64,000 bases of DNA from Streptomyces roseirectus (GTDB lineage: Bacteria > Actinomycetota > Actinomycetes > Streptomycetales > Streptomycetaceae): assembly GCF_014489635.1 (NCBI RefSeq), contig NZ_CP060828.1:4812001-4876000 (forward strand). The letters run 5' to 3'. A program made the position numbers and the translations under genes. This document shows, in pieces, positions 22,958 through 31,183 of the stretch (within the stretch, counting starts at the first letter, position 1; every line of letters starts with the position of its first letter). The notes under the pieces were generated by a model that ran no database searches, was not told the DNA's origin, and worked only from the letters and a program-made list of their open reading frames with translations.

Positions 22958-24562
22958 TCATTCCGTTCGATCTAAATTCTCCACAGCAAGCCACTCGCTA
23001 AGACCGGTCAACATTGCCATTGCAGACACGAAGAGCACCTTAACGGCCGCTAGCCCTCGGAGATCACCGAAGACTTTCGTGAGCATCTTCTCGTATTCCC
23101 TGCTCTTCCGGTGCGCTGTAGCCTTCGACCTAACCTCTTGCAGGTTACGAAGAAACTGAATGTCTCGCTCAGCGTGCGCGTACCCGGCTGACTTCAGCCA
23201 ACGTTCAAGCTTTGAGATTCCCTTTTCGTTATCGATCTTGTCTGACAATTGCGCCTGCACCTGCTTTTCATTGATAGCGTCAACGAAAAGCTGAGTCATG
23301 ATTCGGATACTTGACTCGAACTCAGCCTGAGATTCGTTCAAGGGGAGACGCAGACGCTGCAAAAGTCCAGCATCTGCCTCCTCAGGCTTTCGGAAGAAAT
23401 CCCATCCGTAACGTTCATTCCACGCACGCCCAAACGTCACATAGCTGGACCTCACGAGCAGGTCCTCTGCTGTCGGCTCCGCAAATTGCGCGAAAAATGC
23501 TCGCCGAATAAGGGTTTCACTGGGGTTGCCATCAGCCGGAACGTTAAAACTTCGCCAATAATCGCGCTCTTGGCGAGGCAGGTCGCGACCAAGGTCACCA
23601 AGAAAAACTACCACATAATCTTCGGTATTGTTGTCGATTTGCATACCCCACAGGGAGGCGCAACGGAGACGACCGTCAGACACCTCATACAACTCGGGTT
23701 TATCGTAGTATTTTTGCAGAACTTCCCGACGGAAGAATACCGGCGTCAAGTAGTGCGGTGCGTCCGGATTAGCTCCAAAGTAGTTAGCTAGAGCTTCCGG
23801 ATTACAGGTGTAACGGACCTCATCACCATCATCGTTGGTCCCGATGATGAACTCGGGGAAATAGTTGTCTTCGTCTTCGTAGGGCCAGATGCCACTCTTC
23901 TCGATAGGAGGTGAGGATACTACTCGCGTGCCCAGATAACGCGTGAATACACGTCCCATACTCCCGTCGCCAGAATACAGGCCAGCGCGCAAGCCATCGG
24001 CTACCCACTCGGCATCCTCAGGTACAGCAGTACCCTCTTGGTCATACCTTACCGAGTCGATATAGAAAATAAGGTCAAGCTGGCGGGCAGCCTGAAACTG
24101 ACGCAGCAGCTTCGTTCGCACCTCTACCTTTTTACCTGTGACTTTAACTGCGACTGACGAGGTTCCATCGTCATGCGGCTGCATGAACTGAGACGTCAAA
24201 TCATCCCAGTAGAGGTTGTGGTACAACCGGAAGTGCTGGGTCAGTTCAAGCGCCGACGGAACCACCCCGTGGTAATCGCGCAGAAGAACCAATGGCTCAA
24301 TGCCGTCCTGAATTCCGTCATGAAAGTAGGTAGTTACCGTCTTGCCGTTCTCATAGCGTTGCGAAAAACCGGGGCCGAAGTCACCCTTCGAGATGTCCCA
24401 TCCAGGACCACTGAGGATTCGCTCTCTTTTCAAGGGCAACGCAAAAGCACAATAGATACCGCCGCTGTCATTGTCGTCGCGCCAACTGTCACAGACGACA
24501 GTCCATGCGCCCCGCTCAAGCGAGATAAAACGTTGCCTAACATCTTCTTGCTGCAAGTCCAT
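22958..24562 (-). CDS. Large uncharacterised protein with HEPN-like C-terminus (defence candidate)
   Basis: 534 residues from ATG 24560-24562. GC content is far below the genome average and codon use is relaxed, so it is recently acquired. The N-terminal 400 residues form an unrecognised domain with LIFYIDSVRYDQEG, VFFRREVLQKYYDKPELYEV and DYVVVFLGDLGRDLPRQE. The last 130 residues are helical, with RSKATAHR near 478-485, an R-x5-H signature of HEPN-type ribonucleases. It is a single gene, not visibly in an operon. HEPN assignment and defence role are inference. Confidence 0.65.
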   Translation of the reverse strand: MDLQQEDVRQRFISLERGAWTVVCDSWRDDNDSGGIYCAFALPLKRERILSGPGWDISKGDFGPGFSQRYENGKTVTTYFHDGIQDGIEPLVLLRDYHGVVPSALELTQHFRLYHNLYWDDLTSQFMQPHDDGTSSVAVKVTGKKVEVRTKLLRQFQAARQLDLIFYIDSVRYDQEGTAVPEDAEWVADGLRAGLYSGDGSMGRVFTRYLGTRVVSSPPIEKSGIWPYEDEDNYFPEFIIGTNDDGDEVRYTCNPEALANYFGANPDAPHYLTPVFFRREVLQKYYDKPELYEVSDGRLRCASLWGMQIDNNTEDYVVVFLGDLGRDLPRQERDYWRSFNVPADGNPSETLIRRAFFAQFAEPTAEDLLVRSSYVTFGRAWNERYGWDFFRKPEEADAGLLQRLRLPLNESQAEFESSIRIMTQLFVDAINEKQVQAQLSDKIDNEKGISKLERWLKSAGYAHAERDIQFLRNLQEVRSKATAHRKSREYEKMLTKVFGDLRGLAAVKVLFVSAMAMLTGLSEWLAVENLDRTE

Positions 24563-24730
24563 TTCGATATTCTAAGACACAATGCCATCACCAGCAATAC
24601 CGCTGCACGTGTCACATAGAACAACACTGCGACTGATCAAACTTCCTAATCATGGAGCCCTCCCTACTGCCTGCTACGGCAGCCGGACACGCCCATTCCG
24701 ATTTGGAGAATGCGGAGCAAAATCCTCCTC

Positions 24731-25564
24731 TCACCCTGAAGCAACCAATTCCGCAGGCGTGAGCGCCACCAGCCGACAGTTCGGTAGCTCCAGAGGCTCC
24801 AGTACAATAATTCGAACAGTGAATTCCTTGCCCCCATATCGAGGCAAGTGAAGACGCCGGGGTGAGCTGGATACCGGATACGCCACGGTCGGCAAGTCGG
24901 CGTCGTCCCACATTTTTCGAACGGTCGGGTCGAGACGCACCTTCTCGATGATTTCCTGAAGCCGTTCGTCGTGCGGCCACTTTTCTGCGTGAACCCGAAG
25001 TGCCGCCATGGAAGGGAGTGCCCAGGATTCCCGCCAGTCGATGAGCTGAGTGCGTGCTTCTGGGGAGGTCAGAACCCATTCCACGACATTGACGCCGTCC
25101 GACATCCAGGGGAAGTACTCCTGGGCCTTCTTGTTGCAGGCGAGGAGGTCCCAGCAGTGGTCGCTGAGATAGATCCCCCAAGTCGGGCTCTGCTCAACGA
25201 GGGACAGCAGGACCGGGGACAGCTTGTGGGCCGACGGCCCGGAGCGCGGGGTGCTTGGTGCCCGGCCTCGGGCGATGCCGTAGACGATGCCCCACTCGTC
25301 GTCGTCCAGGTCGAGGATGCGGCGCACGGCATACAGGAAGGCATCGCTGTAGTTCCCCGGGCGCCCTGCTTCGAGGTTGCCGTACCAGCGTCGGCTGACT
25401 CCCGCCAGCCGCGCCGTCTGCTGCTGGGTGATCCCGCGGGTTAACTTCGCGCCGAACAGGTCGTTGAACCCCGGTACGTCTGCTGTGTCGCGGCGGGCGC
25501 GGGCTTGGCGCAGGATGCGTGTGAGGAGAGGCCGCACCCTTTCTCTGCCGTCCATAACGTTCAT
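24731..25564 (-). CDS. XRE-family regulator with MmyB-like ligand-binding domain
   Basis: 277 residues from ATG 25562-25564. The helix-turn-helix lies at about residues 35-95 (GITQQQTARLAGVSRRWYGN, LEAGRPGNYSDAFL), followed by the MmyB-type domain (WGIYLSDHCWDLLACNKKAQ, WVLTSPEARTQLIDW, VAYPVSSSPRRLHLP). MmyB-like domains are thought to bind fatty-acyl or related ligands. It sits 170 bp beyond the HEPN-like gene on the same strand and could regulate it. Confidence 0.9.
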   Translation of the reverse strand: MNVMDGRERVRPLLTRILRQARARRDTADVPGFNDLFGAKLTRGITQQQTARLAGVSRRWYGNLEAGRPGNYSDAFLYAVRRILDLDDDEWGIVYGIARGRAPSTPRSGPSAHKLSPVLLSLVEQSPTWGIYLSDHCWDLLACNKKAQEYFPWMSDGVNVVEWVLTSPEARTQLIDWRESWALPSMAALRVHAEKWPHDERLQEIIEKVRLDPTVRKMWDDADLPTVAYPVSSSPRRLHLPRYGGKEFTVRIIVLEPLELPNCRLVALTPAELVASG

Positions 25565-25979
25565 ATAACATCCGGAGTTGGGATGTGCGTCACAGATTTC
25601 TGATGATCAACGTCGGCACCCTCCGGCGAGGCGCAGCTCACCACCTCTTCTTCTCGGGCGAGTTGAAGCGGTATCGAGGCCGAACCGGGAAGAGTTGAAA
25701 AGAAAACTATTTGGTTAGGGGAACTGTCAGTTCCCCTCCCCAGGATAAGCGGACGCTGTGATTCCTGTGCTGTTCCAGCTCCGGCCGTAGTCTCTTCAAC
25801 GTCGAGGGATCTCCTCCTACGGCCCCGTTCTGCTTGGCTCGCGCACGAAAAGGATCTTCATGTCGCGCTCCACTTCGGTCACAACAGGCTCCAGAGGAAT
25901 ACCCTCCCTCAAGCCCTTTGAGCCTCGTGCATGCCACAACAGTTCCCAGACGGCTCTGGCACCTCTTTCTGAGTGACCC
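25565..25979. other. Gene-poor 415 bp with a perfect palindrome at 25717-25737
   Basis: No convincing gene is seen. AGGGGAACT (25717-25725) and AGTTCCCCT (25729-25737) form a perfect palindrome with three bases between, resembling an operator or a hairpin. A minus-strand 54-codon frame from ATG 25981 that ends MKILFVREPS is possible but lacks a ribosome site. Confidence 0.45.
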
Positions 25980-26645
25980 ATGGAGAAATTCAGCACAACC
26001 GGTTCGAACAGCCCCAAGCACCAGATGCTCCGTTCCGGTGACCGGTGGTGGAGACGGGCGGCCGAGTCCATGCGCAGACATCGCGCGACGGCGGCAGCAC
26101 GCCGCGCACTGCGTGCGGAGTGCCGTTCGCAGCTCGCCTGTATGCCGGTCCCAAGGCCGTTCACCTTGGAAGGGCTGATCTCGGGCATCGAAGCCGCCCG
26201 CAACCGCCGCATCAAGCTGGTCCCGGTCCCCGACCACCTGCTGGCCAACACCGACGTCTGCGGCCTGTGGCTCCAGCTCGACGACGTCCCCGTGGACCTG
26301 ATCCTGCACGTGGAGGGCACCACGTCCTTCCACCGCCAGCGGATCATCCTCCACGAGCTGGCCCACATCTGGTGCGACGACACCACCGAGGCGAACTTCG
26401 AGGAGCTGGCCCGCCTGCTCCCCGACTTCCCGCCCGCCACCCTGCGCCGCCTCCTGACGCGGGGCCGTGTGATGGCCCGCCACCGCTACGACTCCCCGAC
26501 CGAGCGCCGCGCGGAGATGCTGGCCGACCTCCTGCACCAGGAGGCGTACGCCACCGAGCACATCGACGACCCCACCCTGCGCCACCTCGCCGAAGACCTC
26601 ACCCACACCCCCCACACCTCCCGGAAACCCCGTGTCCGTCTCTGA
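25980..26645 (+). CDS. ImmA/IrrE-like zinc metallopeptidase
   Basis: 221 residues from ATG 25980 (an ATG at 26070 is an alternative). The zinc-binding HELAHIWCDD motif is at residue 125, followed by AEMLADLLHQEAYA with a third ligand-like Glu. This is the ImmA/IrrE (DUF955) fold, whose members cleave XRE-type repressors. In Streptomyces this gene type stands in front of a MAB_1171c-like gene, as here (14 bp overlap). The XRE regulator at 28346 is a plausible substrate. Confidence 0.88.
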   Translation: MEKFSTTGSNSPKHQMLRSGDRWWRRAAESMRRHRATAAARRALRAECRSQLACMPVPRPFTLEGLISGIEAARNRRIKLVPVPDHLLANTDVCGLWLQLDDVPVDLILHVEGTTSFHRQRIILHELAHIWCDDTTEANFEELARLLPDFPPATLRRLLTRGRVMARHRYDSPTERRAEMLADLLHQEAYATEHIDDPTLRHLAEDLTHTPHTSRKPRVRL

Positions 26646-27885
26646 CCTGACCGCCACCCTCATCCTGGCGCTGCTCCTGCTCCAGGCCGCCGTCCGCCTG
26701 CCCGGCACACTGCGAGGACAACGCCGCAGCCGCTCCCTCTCCGGCGCCTTCACCGCCTTCGCGATCGCCTGGTGGCTGCGCACCGGCCTCGGCCGAAACG
26801 CCGTCGACCCGCTCGGCGTCAACGACCTGCCGACCCTCCTCAAGCACGTCCTGGCCATCGCCGGGATCTGCGTCCTGCTGATGTACGTGTGCGACGTCTA
26901 CGCCGAGGAGGACACCTCCGCCCGCCACATCAGGATCTCCACGCTGGTCCAGCGCGCGACCGCGTACGCCTCGGTCGCGACGGTGGTGTGCATGACGACG
27001 GTGTTCTTCCTCGTCCTCGACCGCTCGAAGACCGGCAAGGACAGCCCATACTTCATCGGCCGGCACATGGGCGACCCCGGCCTCGCCCTCTACATGGGCC
27101 TCTTCTACACGTACGTCGTGGCCGCCGCGCTCGTCTGCGCCTACCAGTGGGGCCGCGCCGCACGCCGCGCCGGCCACTGGTCCCTGCGCACCGGCCTCAC
27201 GATGATGGCGACGGGCATGACGCTGATCGTCATCTACGCCGTCATGCGGACGCTCTTCCTGAGCGTCGCGACCCTGCACCCGCTCCCGGCCCGCGACCTC
27301 GCCGACCAGGAACACATCACCGACACCGTCCTGTACACAGGCTTCCTCCTGTGGCTCCTCGGCTCGATCGTCCCCGCGCTCCGCGCCCTCCTCACCCGCG
27401 CCCGCAGCATCCACGCGATCCTCAGGCTCCACCCGCTCTGGCGCGACCTCGCCCTCGCGGTCGACGGCATCGCCCTCTACCAGCCCGCCCACCTCCTCCG
27501 AGGCCACCGCGCCGCCGCGCCGCTCAGCACCCTGCGCGACGTCCTCTCCCACGACGCCACCCCGCAGATCCGCCTCGGCCGCTACATCACCGAGATCCGC
27601 GACGCGACGCACGAACTCCGCCGCCGTGCCCCCGCCGACCTGTACGAGCGCGCTGTCCAGTTCGCCGAGGCGAAAGGCCATCGCGGCCCCGAGGCCGCGG
27701 TGACGGCCGAGGCGTACTGGCTCAAGGCGGCCCTCCCCGCCGCCCGGCAACCGGCCGGAGCACCGACCGCCTTCCGGACCGCGGGCGACGACTTCGGCAC
27801 CGAGGTCTCGTGGCTGATGCAGGTCTCCCACGCGTACCGCCGCATCAGCTTCGCCCCCGTCCCGCTCCCCGAGACCGCAAAGTGA
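26632..27885 (+). CDS. MAB_1171c-family integral membrane protein
   Basis: 417 residues from GTG 26632, overlapping the peptidase end. Seven or so membrane segments fill the first 270 residues (LTATLILALLLLQAAV; HVLAIAGICVLLMYVCDVYA; VATVVCMTTVFFLVLD; LALYMGLFYTYVVAAALVCA), followed by a soluble domain (LHPLWRDLALAVDGI; AVTAEAYWLKAAL). The layout matches the MAB_1171c (DUF6545) proteins encoded beside ImmA/IrrE and XRE genes. Often called a putative transporter; no substrate is known. Confidence 0.87.
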   Translation: MSVSDLTATLILALLLLQAAVRLPGTLRGQRRSRSLSGAFTAFAIAWWLRTGLGRNAVDPLGVNDLPTLLKHVLAIAGICVLLMYVCDVYAEEDTSARHIRISTLVQRATAYASVATVVCMTTVFFLVLDRSKTGKDSPYFIGRHMGDPGLALYMGLFYTYVVAAALVCAYQWGRAARRAGHWSLRTGLTMMATGMTLIVIYAVMRTLFLSVATLHPLPARDLADQEHITDTVLYTGFLLWLLGSIVPALRALLTRARSIHAILRLHPLWRDLALAVDGIALYQPAHLLRGHRAAAPLSTLRDVLSHDATPQIRLGRYITEIRDATHELRRRAPADLYERAVQFAEAKGHRGPEAAVTAEAYWLKAALPAARQPAGAPTAFRTAGDDFGTEVSWLMQVSHAYRRISFAPVPLPETAK

Positions 27886-28337
27886 TGACCATGAGCACTC
27901 TGACCGCCTCCGCCGCCGCCGTGTTCTTCAACCACGACGGCGAGGTCCTGATCGTCAACCCGACGTACAAGAAGTACTGGAACCTCCCCGGCGGCGCCGT
28001 GGACATCGACCAGGACGAACCGCCGTACGACGCGGCAGTCCGCGAGGTGCGCGAAGAACTCGGCATCAGCCCGCACATCGGCCGCCTCCTGGTCCACGCG
28101 TGGATCACCATCCCCGGCACCGGCGCCCAGGTCCTCTACGTGTACGACGGCGGAATCCTCAGCCCGGAACAGCAGGCCGCGATCACCCTCCAGGAGTCGG
28201 AACTGAGCGAGTACCGCTTCTGCGCACCGCGCGACCTGGGTCCGGACCTGGTCCCCCCGCACCTCGACACGGTGTGGCAGGCCGTCATCACCGCCCACGC
28301 CGAACGCCGCCTCGTGGACGTGACCGTACGCCTGTAG
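27885..28337 (+). CDS. Nudix hydrolase
   Basis: 150 residues from ATG 27885 (TGATG overlap; ATG 27891 also possible). The Nudix box reads GGAVDIDQDEPPYDAAVREV then REELGI, with all catalytic Glu residues but two extra residues between the Gly and the first Glu. Members hydrolyse nucleoside diphosphates linked to another moiety. Coupled to the MAB_1171c gene and convergent with the XRE regulator, so it belongs to the same cassette. Confidence 0.9.
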   Translation: MTMSTLTASAAAVFFNHDGEVLIVNPTYKKYWNLPGGAVDIDQDEPPYDAAVREVREELGISPHIGRLLVHAWITIPGTGAQVLYVYDGGILSPEQQAAITLQESELSEYRFCAPRDLGPDLVPPHLDTVWQAVITAHAERRLVDVTVRL

Positions 28338-28345
28338 AAGACCGC

Positions 28346-29245
28346 TTACGGGTGGTCGGGCCGCGCCTGCGCCTCCGCGCGGGCCTGCTCGACCTCCTTG
28401 CGGATGAACGACAGCAGATCCGCGGAAAGCCCTTCCTTCTCCCCGCCCCGAGCAGCGATCGCCGCGAACTCGCTCTTCAGCAGCCACGTCCCCGCGATGA
28501 TCCGCTGCACATTGGCATCGTCGGACCAGATCAGCGGCGTCGTGTCCAGAGCCTCGGCGAGCGCGCCGAGCACGTCCTCCGACGCGGAGGTCACCTCGCC
28601 GGTACGCAACTGACGTACCAACGCCTCCGTCAGAACACGGGTTCCGGTCCTGCTGTTGCCTTCGGCCGCAACTTCTGCGTCTGAAAGGAGAGTCGGGAGG
28701 CGTTTGACGAGATAGGTGATCTTCTCGGCCAGGGTCGTCGGCAGTTCCGCAGGGGTGCTTCCCAGGGGGCTTCCGGGGAAGGGGCCGGCGCTCTCCTCCA
28801 CGCTCTCCTGAAGGTCCTGCCCGTTCGCCTTGGCGATGGAGCGGTCCTCCGCCCTCCGCAGCTCCTCCACGGTCACTCCGTACCGCGCGGCCAGAGCCTG
28901 GACGTACTTCTCCTTGAGCCGCCGCTCTCCCCGCTCGGCTCCCGCCACCGGCCCGGCGCTCTTCGTCCCGATGATCGCGGGCGTCTCGTACTGGAAGAGG
29001 CCGGCGTCGCAGCGGAGATCCGTGAGGTCGGGCAATCCCGCGCGAGGGAAGAGTTCGTCGAGGGGACGACCGAGAGCGCGAGCGAGTGCCGGCAGCTTCT
29101 CGGGGTCGGGGGCCGTGAGCCCGGTCTCCCAGCCGGCGACCGTCGAGTCCGCGACACCGACGGAGGCGGCCACGGCGCTCTGCGGAATGTCGGCAGCTCG
29201 CCGCACCGCGCGCACGCGACCTCTGTCGAAGTGTCGAGCAGCCAT
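28346..29245 (-). CDS. XRE-type regulator of the ImmA/IrrE cassette
   Basis: 299 residues from ATG 29243-29245, chosen because GAGG lies six bases upstream; a TTG start at 29266 is weaker. An N-terminal helix-turn-helix (DIPQSAVAASVGVADSTVAG, WETGLTAPDPEKLPAL) is followed by a second XRE-like half near residues 100-135 (GERRLKEKYVQALAARYG) and a C-terminal segment (LAEALDTTPLIWSD). Two-HTH proteins of this type are typical partners of the ImmA/IrrE-MAB_1171c pair. A palindrome lies just upstream. Confidence 0.83.
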   Translation of the reverse strand: MAARHFDRGRVRAVRRAADIPQSAVAASVGVADSTVAGWETGLTAPDPEKLPALARALGRPLDELFPRAGLPDLTDLRCDAGLFQYETPAIIGTKSAGPVAGAERGERRLKEKYVQALAARYGVTVEELRRAEDRSIAKANGQDLQESVEESAGPFPGSPLGSTPAELPTTLAEKITYLVKRLPTLLSDAEVAAEGNSRTGTRVLTEALVRQLRTGEVTSASEDVLGALAEALDTTPLIWSDDANVQRIIAGTWLLKSEFAAIAARGGEKEGLSADLLSFIRKEVEQARAEAQARPDHP

Positions 29246-29264
29246 CGGACCTCGTTTTTTATCC

Positions 29265-29285
29265 AAGCAGAGGAAGCATCTGCTT
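29265..29285. promoter_or_regulatory. Palindromic operator candidate AAGCAGA-N7-TCTGCTT
   Basis: AAGCAGA at 29265-29271 and TCTGCTT at 29279-29285 form a perfect 7-bp inverted repeat with a 7-bp centre, 20 bp upstream of ATG 29245 of the XRE gene. Autorepression by that regulator is the natural inference. Confidence 0.5.
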
Positions 29286-29569
29286 GTTGATATTCCTCGG
29301 AAACTGGGATAGCTTCAGCTTAGCGAAAAACCGGGGTTTCGCACACCCCGGCCTCGCCCGACTCACGTGCGCCCGCAGCCACGGAGCCGGAACGGGCGTC
29401 CCGCGCATCGCGCCGCCCTCCCAAAACAACACCGGCGCCCGGGAGTTCGCACCTCCCAGACGCCGGACGCAATGACCTGGGCCTTCGCACGGTCCGGGTC
29501 ACCGAGACGGCCGCCCCGTGTCCCTCGCACGGCACTACCGGGACGGCTGCCAACGTGAAGGAGTGTCGC

Positions 29570-29887
29570 ATGGCTCCCGCCATGGGCTGCAAGTCGGGCA
29601 TCTCGTCGCCCGACCCCACCATCGCGAACCGGCTGGCCGGACAGCTGTCGGCCCTGCTGCCCGGAGTCGCCGCCGTGGACGTCCGCCTCCAGGACCCCCG
29701 CACGCCGTGGCCGCACCTGCGGTTCACCGCCGTCGATGAACGCCAGCAGGCCGTACACGTCCCGCGCGCCAAAGCGCTGACCATCGCCCGCTGGCTCATC
29801 AGATCCTTCCCGCAGGCCGGCTGGGCGACCCAGCCCATGCGCTTCGACCTGCGCACGGCCGTCCTGAGCGGGCGGGACGCGCGATGA
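29570..29887 (+). CDS. Mobile-element-associated hypothetical protein
   Basis: 105 residues from ATG 29570, with a perfect AAGGAG five bases upstream. The core reads VDVRLQDPRTPWPHLRF, HVPRAKALTIARWLIRSF and GWATQPMRFDLRTAV, a small alpha/beta protein found at the front of Streptomyces integrative-element replication modules. It overlaps the next gene by ATGA. The role is unknown. Confidence 0.68.
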   Translation: MAPAMGCKSGISSPDPTIANRLAGQLSALLPGVAAVDVRLQDPRTPWPHLRFTAVDERQQAVHVPRAKALTIARWLIRSFPQAGWATQPMRFDLRTAVLSGRDAR

Positions 29888-30216
29888 CGACGGCGAACGC
29901 CACCGATCTGGCCGCGCTCCACGGGCTCGCGGCCGTCGTACGGATGCTCGCCCGCACCGACGACGTCGCGGAGACCCGTCTCCACCTCGGGTACGACGAG
30001 GCCGCCAAGCGCCTGAACATCCCCGAGAAGTGGCTGCGCGAACGGATTTCCAGCCTCCCTCACCGGAAGCTCGGAAAGTTCGTCCAGTTCACCGAGGAAG
30101 ACCTGCGTTCCATATCCGAAATGCACTTCGTCCAACCGCATCAACGTGCGGCAGAGGAAGAGAGTCCGGACCTGCTGGCCATACGGCCCTCCGCACGCTC
30201 CCGCCGACGCACCTGA
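29884..30216 (+). CDS. Excisionase-like helix-turn-helix protein
   Basis: 110 residues from ATG 29884. Residues about 35-80 form the Xis/HTH_17 winged helix (LHLGYDEAAKRLNIPEKWL, then HRKLGKFVQFTEEDL), a pattern of excisionases and small element-encoded activators. No integrase is next to it in the window, so it may control transcription of the downstream genes instead. Confidence 0.75.
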   Translation: MTTANATDLAALHGLAAVVRMLARTDDVAETRLHLGYDEAAKRLNIPEKWLRERISSLPHRKLGKFVQFTEEDLRSISEMHFVQPHQRAAEEESPDLLAIRPSARSRRRT

Positions 30217-30236
30217 TTCCTCTGGACCCGGACGAA

Positions 30237-30809
30237 ATGAACAGCACCATAAACACGCTCGTCGAATCTGCTCGGCAGGGCGACTGGACACCCCTGCTCG
30301 AAACCGCCCGCGAAGTACCAGGAAAGAACTGGCCCGAGAAAGCTCTCTGCTCCGGATTGGACTTCGAGGACGACTTCTTTCCGGAATCGGAACACCCATG
30401 GAGCGACCCCGACCAGCTACGGGAATCCCACGCCGACTCTCTGAGGCTGCCGCTCGCGCTGTGCTCCGCCTGCCCCTTGCCCGTCGCCGCACGCTGCCTG
30501 GTGGACGCGCTGCGGTATGAGGACCGGTACGGCATCCGGGCCGGGCTGCTGGCTCCAGAGCGCGAAGTTCTCCTCAGCCTGTGGAAAACCCGGGTCAACG
30601 CCGATTCGGTCGAGGCAGTGATTCAGGGTGTTACCACCCTGCTCAACTCAGCAGAACGCACGGCTGTCATCGCGCGAGTGATTGAAGACCCTGAAGTCAA
30701 CCCTCGTCTCGTCGCGCAGGGTCTGGGCATTCCAATCAAGTACCTGTGGCAATTGGTGCGTGAGCACAAGAAGCGCTCAGCCGATTCCTCCGTTCCTGAA
30801 GCGGCGTAG
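30237..30809 (+). CDS. WhiB-like iron-sulfur protein with altered cysteine spacing
   Basis: 190 residues from ATG 30237. The N-terminal half has ALCSG followed by LCSACPLPVAARC and YGIRAGLLAPER, the WhiB order of Cys, CxxC, Cys and G-I-x-x-G-L. The final Cys is seven residues after CxxC instead of the usual five. The C-terminal half is a helical extension that may be a helix-turn-helix (VAQGLGIPIKYLWQLVREHK). Likely binds an iron-sulfur cluster and regulates element genes. Confidence 0.75.
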   Translation: MNSTINTLVESARQGDWTPLLETAREVPGKNWPEKALCSGLDFEDDFFPESEHPWSDPDQLRESHADSLRLPLALCSACPLPVAARCLVDALRYEDRYGIRAGLLAPEREVLLSLWKTRVNADSVEAVIQGVTTLLNSAERTAVIARVIEDPEVNPRLVAQGLGIPIKYLWQLVREHKKRSADSSVPEAA

Positions 30810-30847
30810 CCACCCATCGACGAGCCGATTTCCACGAAAGCTTCCCC

Positions 30848-31183
30848 ATGCACAACGAACTCAGCCAGGCTCTGCACTCCTTGGCACCGGACGCCGCCTT
30901 GATACGCGTCTTCCCCAAGCGGCAGGGAATGATCCACTTCTACGGCGCGGACTTTTTCATGCTCCTGGCCCCTCAAGACGTGGAAGAGCGCGCCGCGCGG
31001 CTCATACGGCAGCACTTCGGCGACGCCGTCGACTGGCGGCTCCCTCACGACTTCCACGTGCCCACGGGCTGCCTTTACGTCACGCCGCACCCCGACCGCG
31101 TCGGGTACGTCCCGGAGGACGACCGCTCGTTCGGCCTGCTGGCGGAGCGGTACGTCGCCACGGCGCACGGCGGTGACCGGTGA
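30848..31183 (+). CDS. Hypothetical protein, 111 aa
   Basis: From ATG 30848 to a stop overlapping the next gene's GTG. It contains GMIHFYGADFFMLLAPQDVE and DFHVPTGCLYVTPHPDRVGY. The protein looks like a compact alpha/beta fold without membrane or secretion signals. It occurs between WhiB-like and replication genes and is probably co-transcribed. Function unknown. Confidence 0.6.
   Translation: MHNELSQALHSLAPDAALIRVFPKRQGMIHFYGADFFMLLAPQDVEERAARLIRQHFGDAVDWRLPHDFHVPTGCLYVTPHPDRVGYVPEDDRSFGLLAERYVATAHGGDR

Noticed and set aside
25817..25981. Minus-strand frame ending MKILFVREPS, resembling a RelE-type toxin start
   Set aside because: Only a vague resemblance, no ribosome site, and it overlaps the start of the ImmA/IrrE gene; perhaps a remnant.
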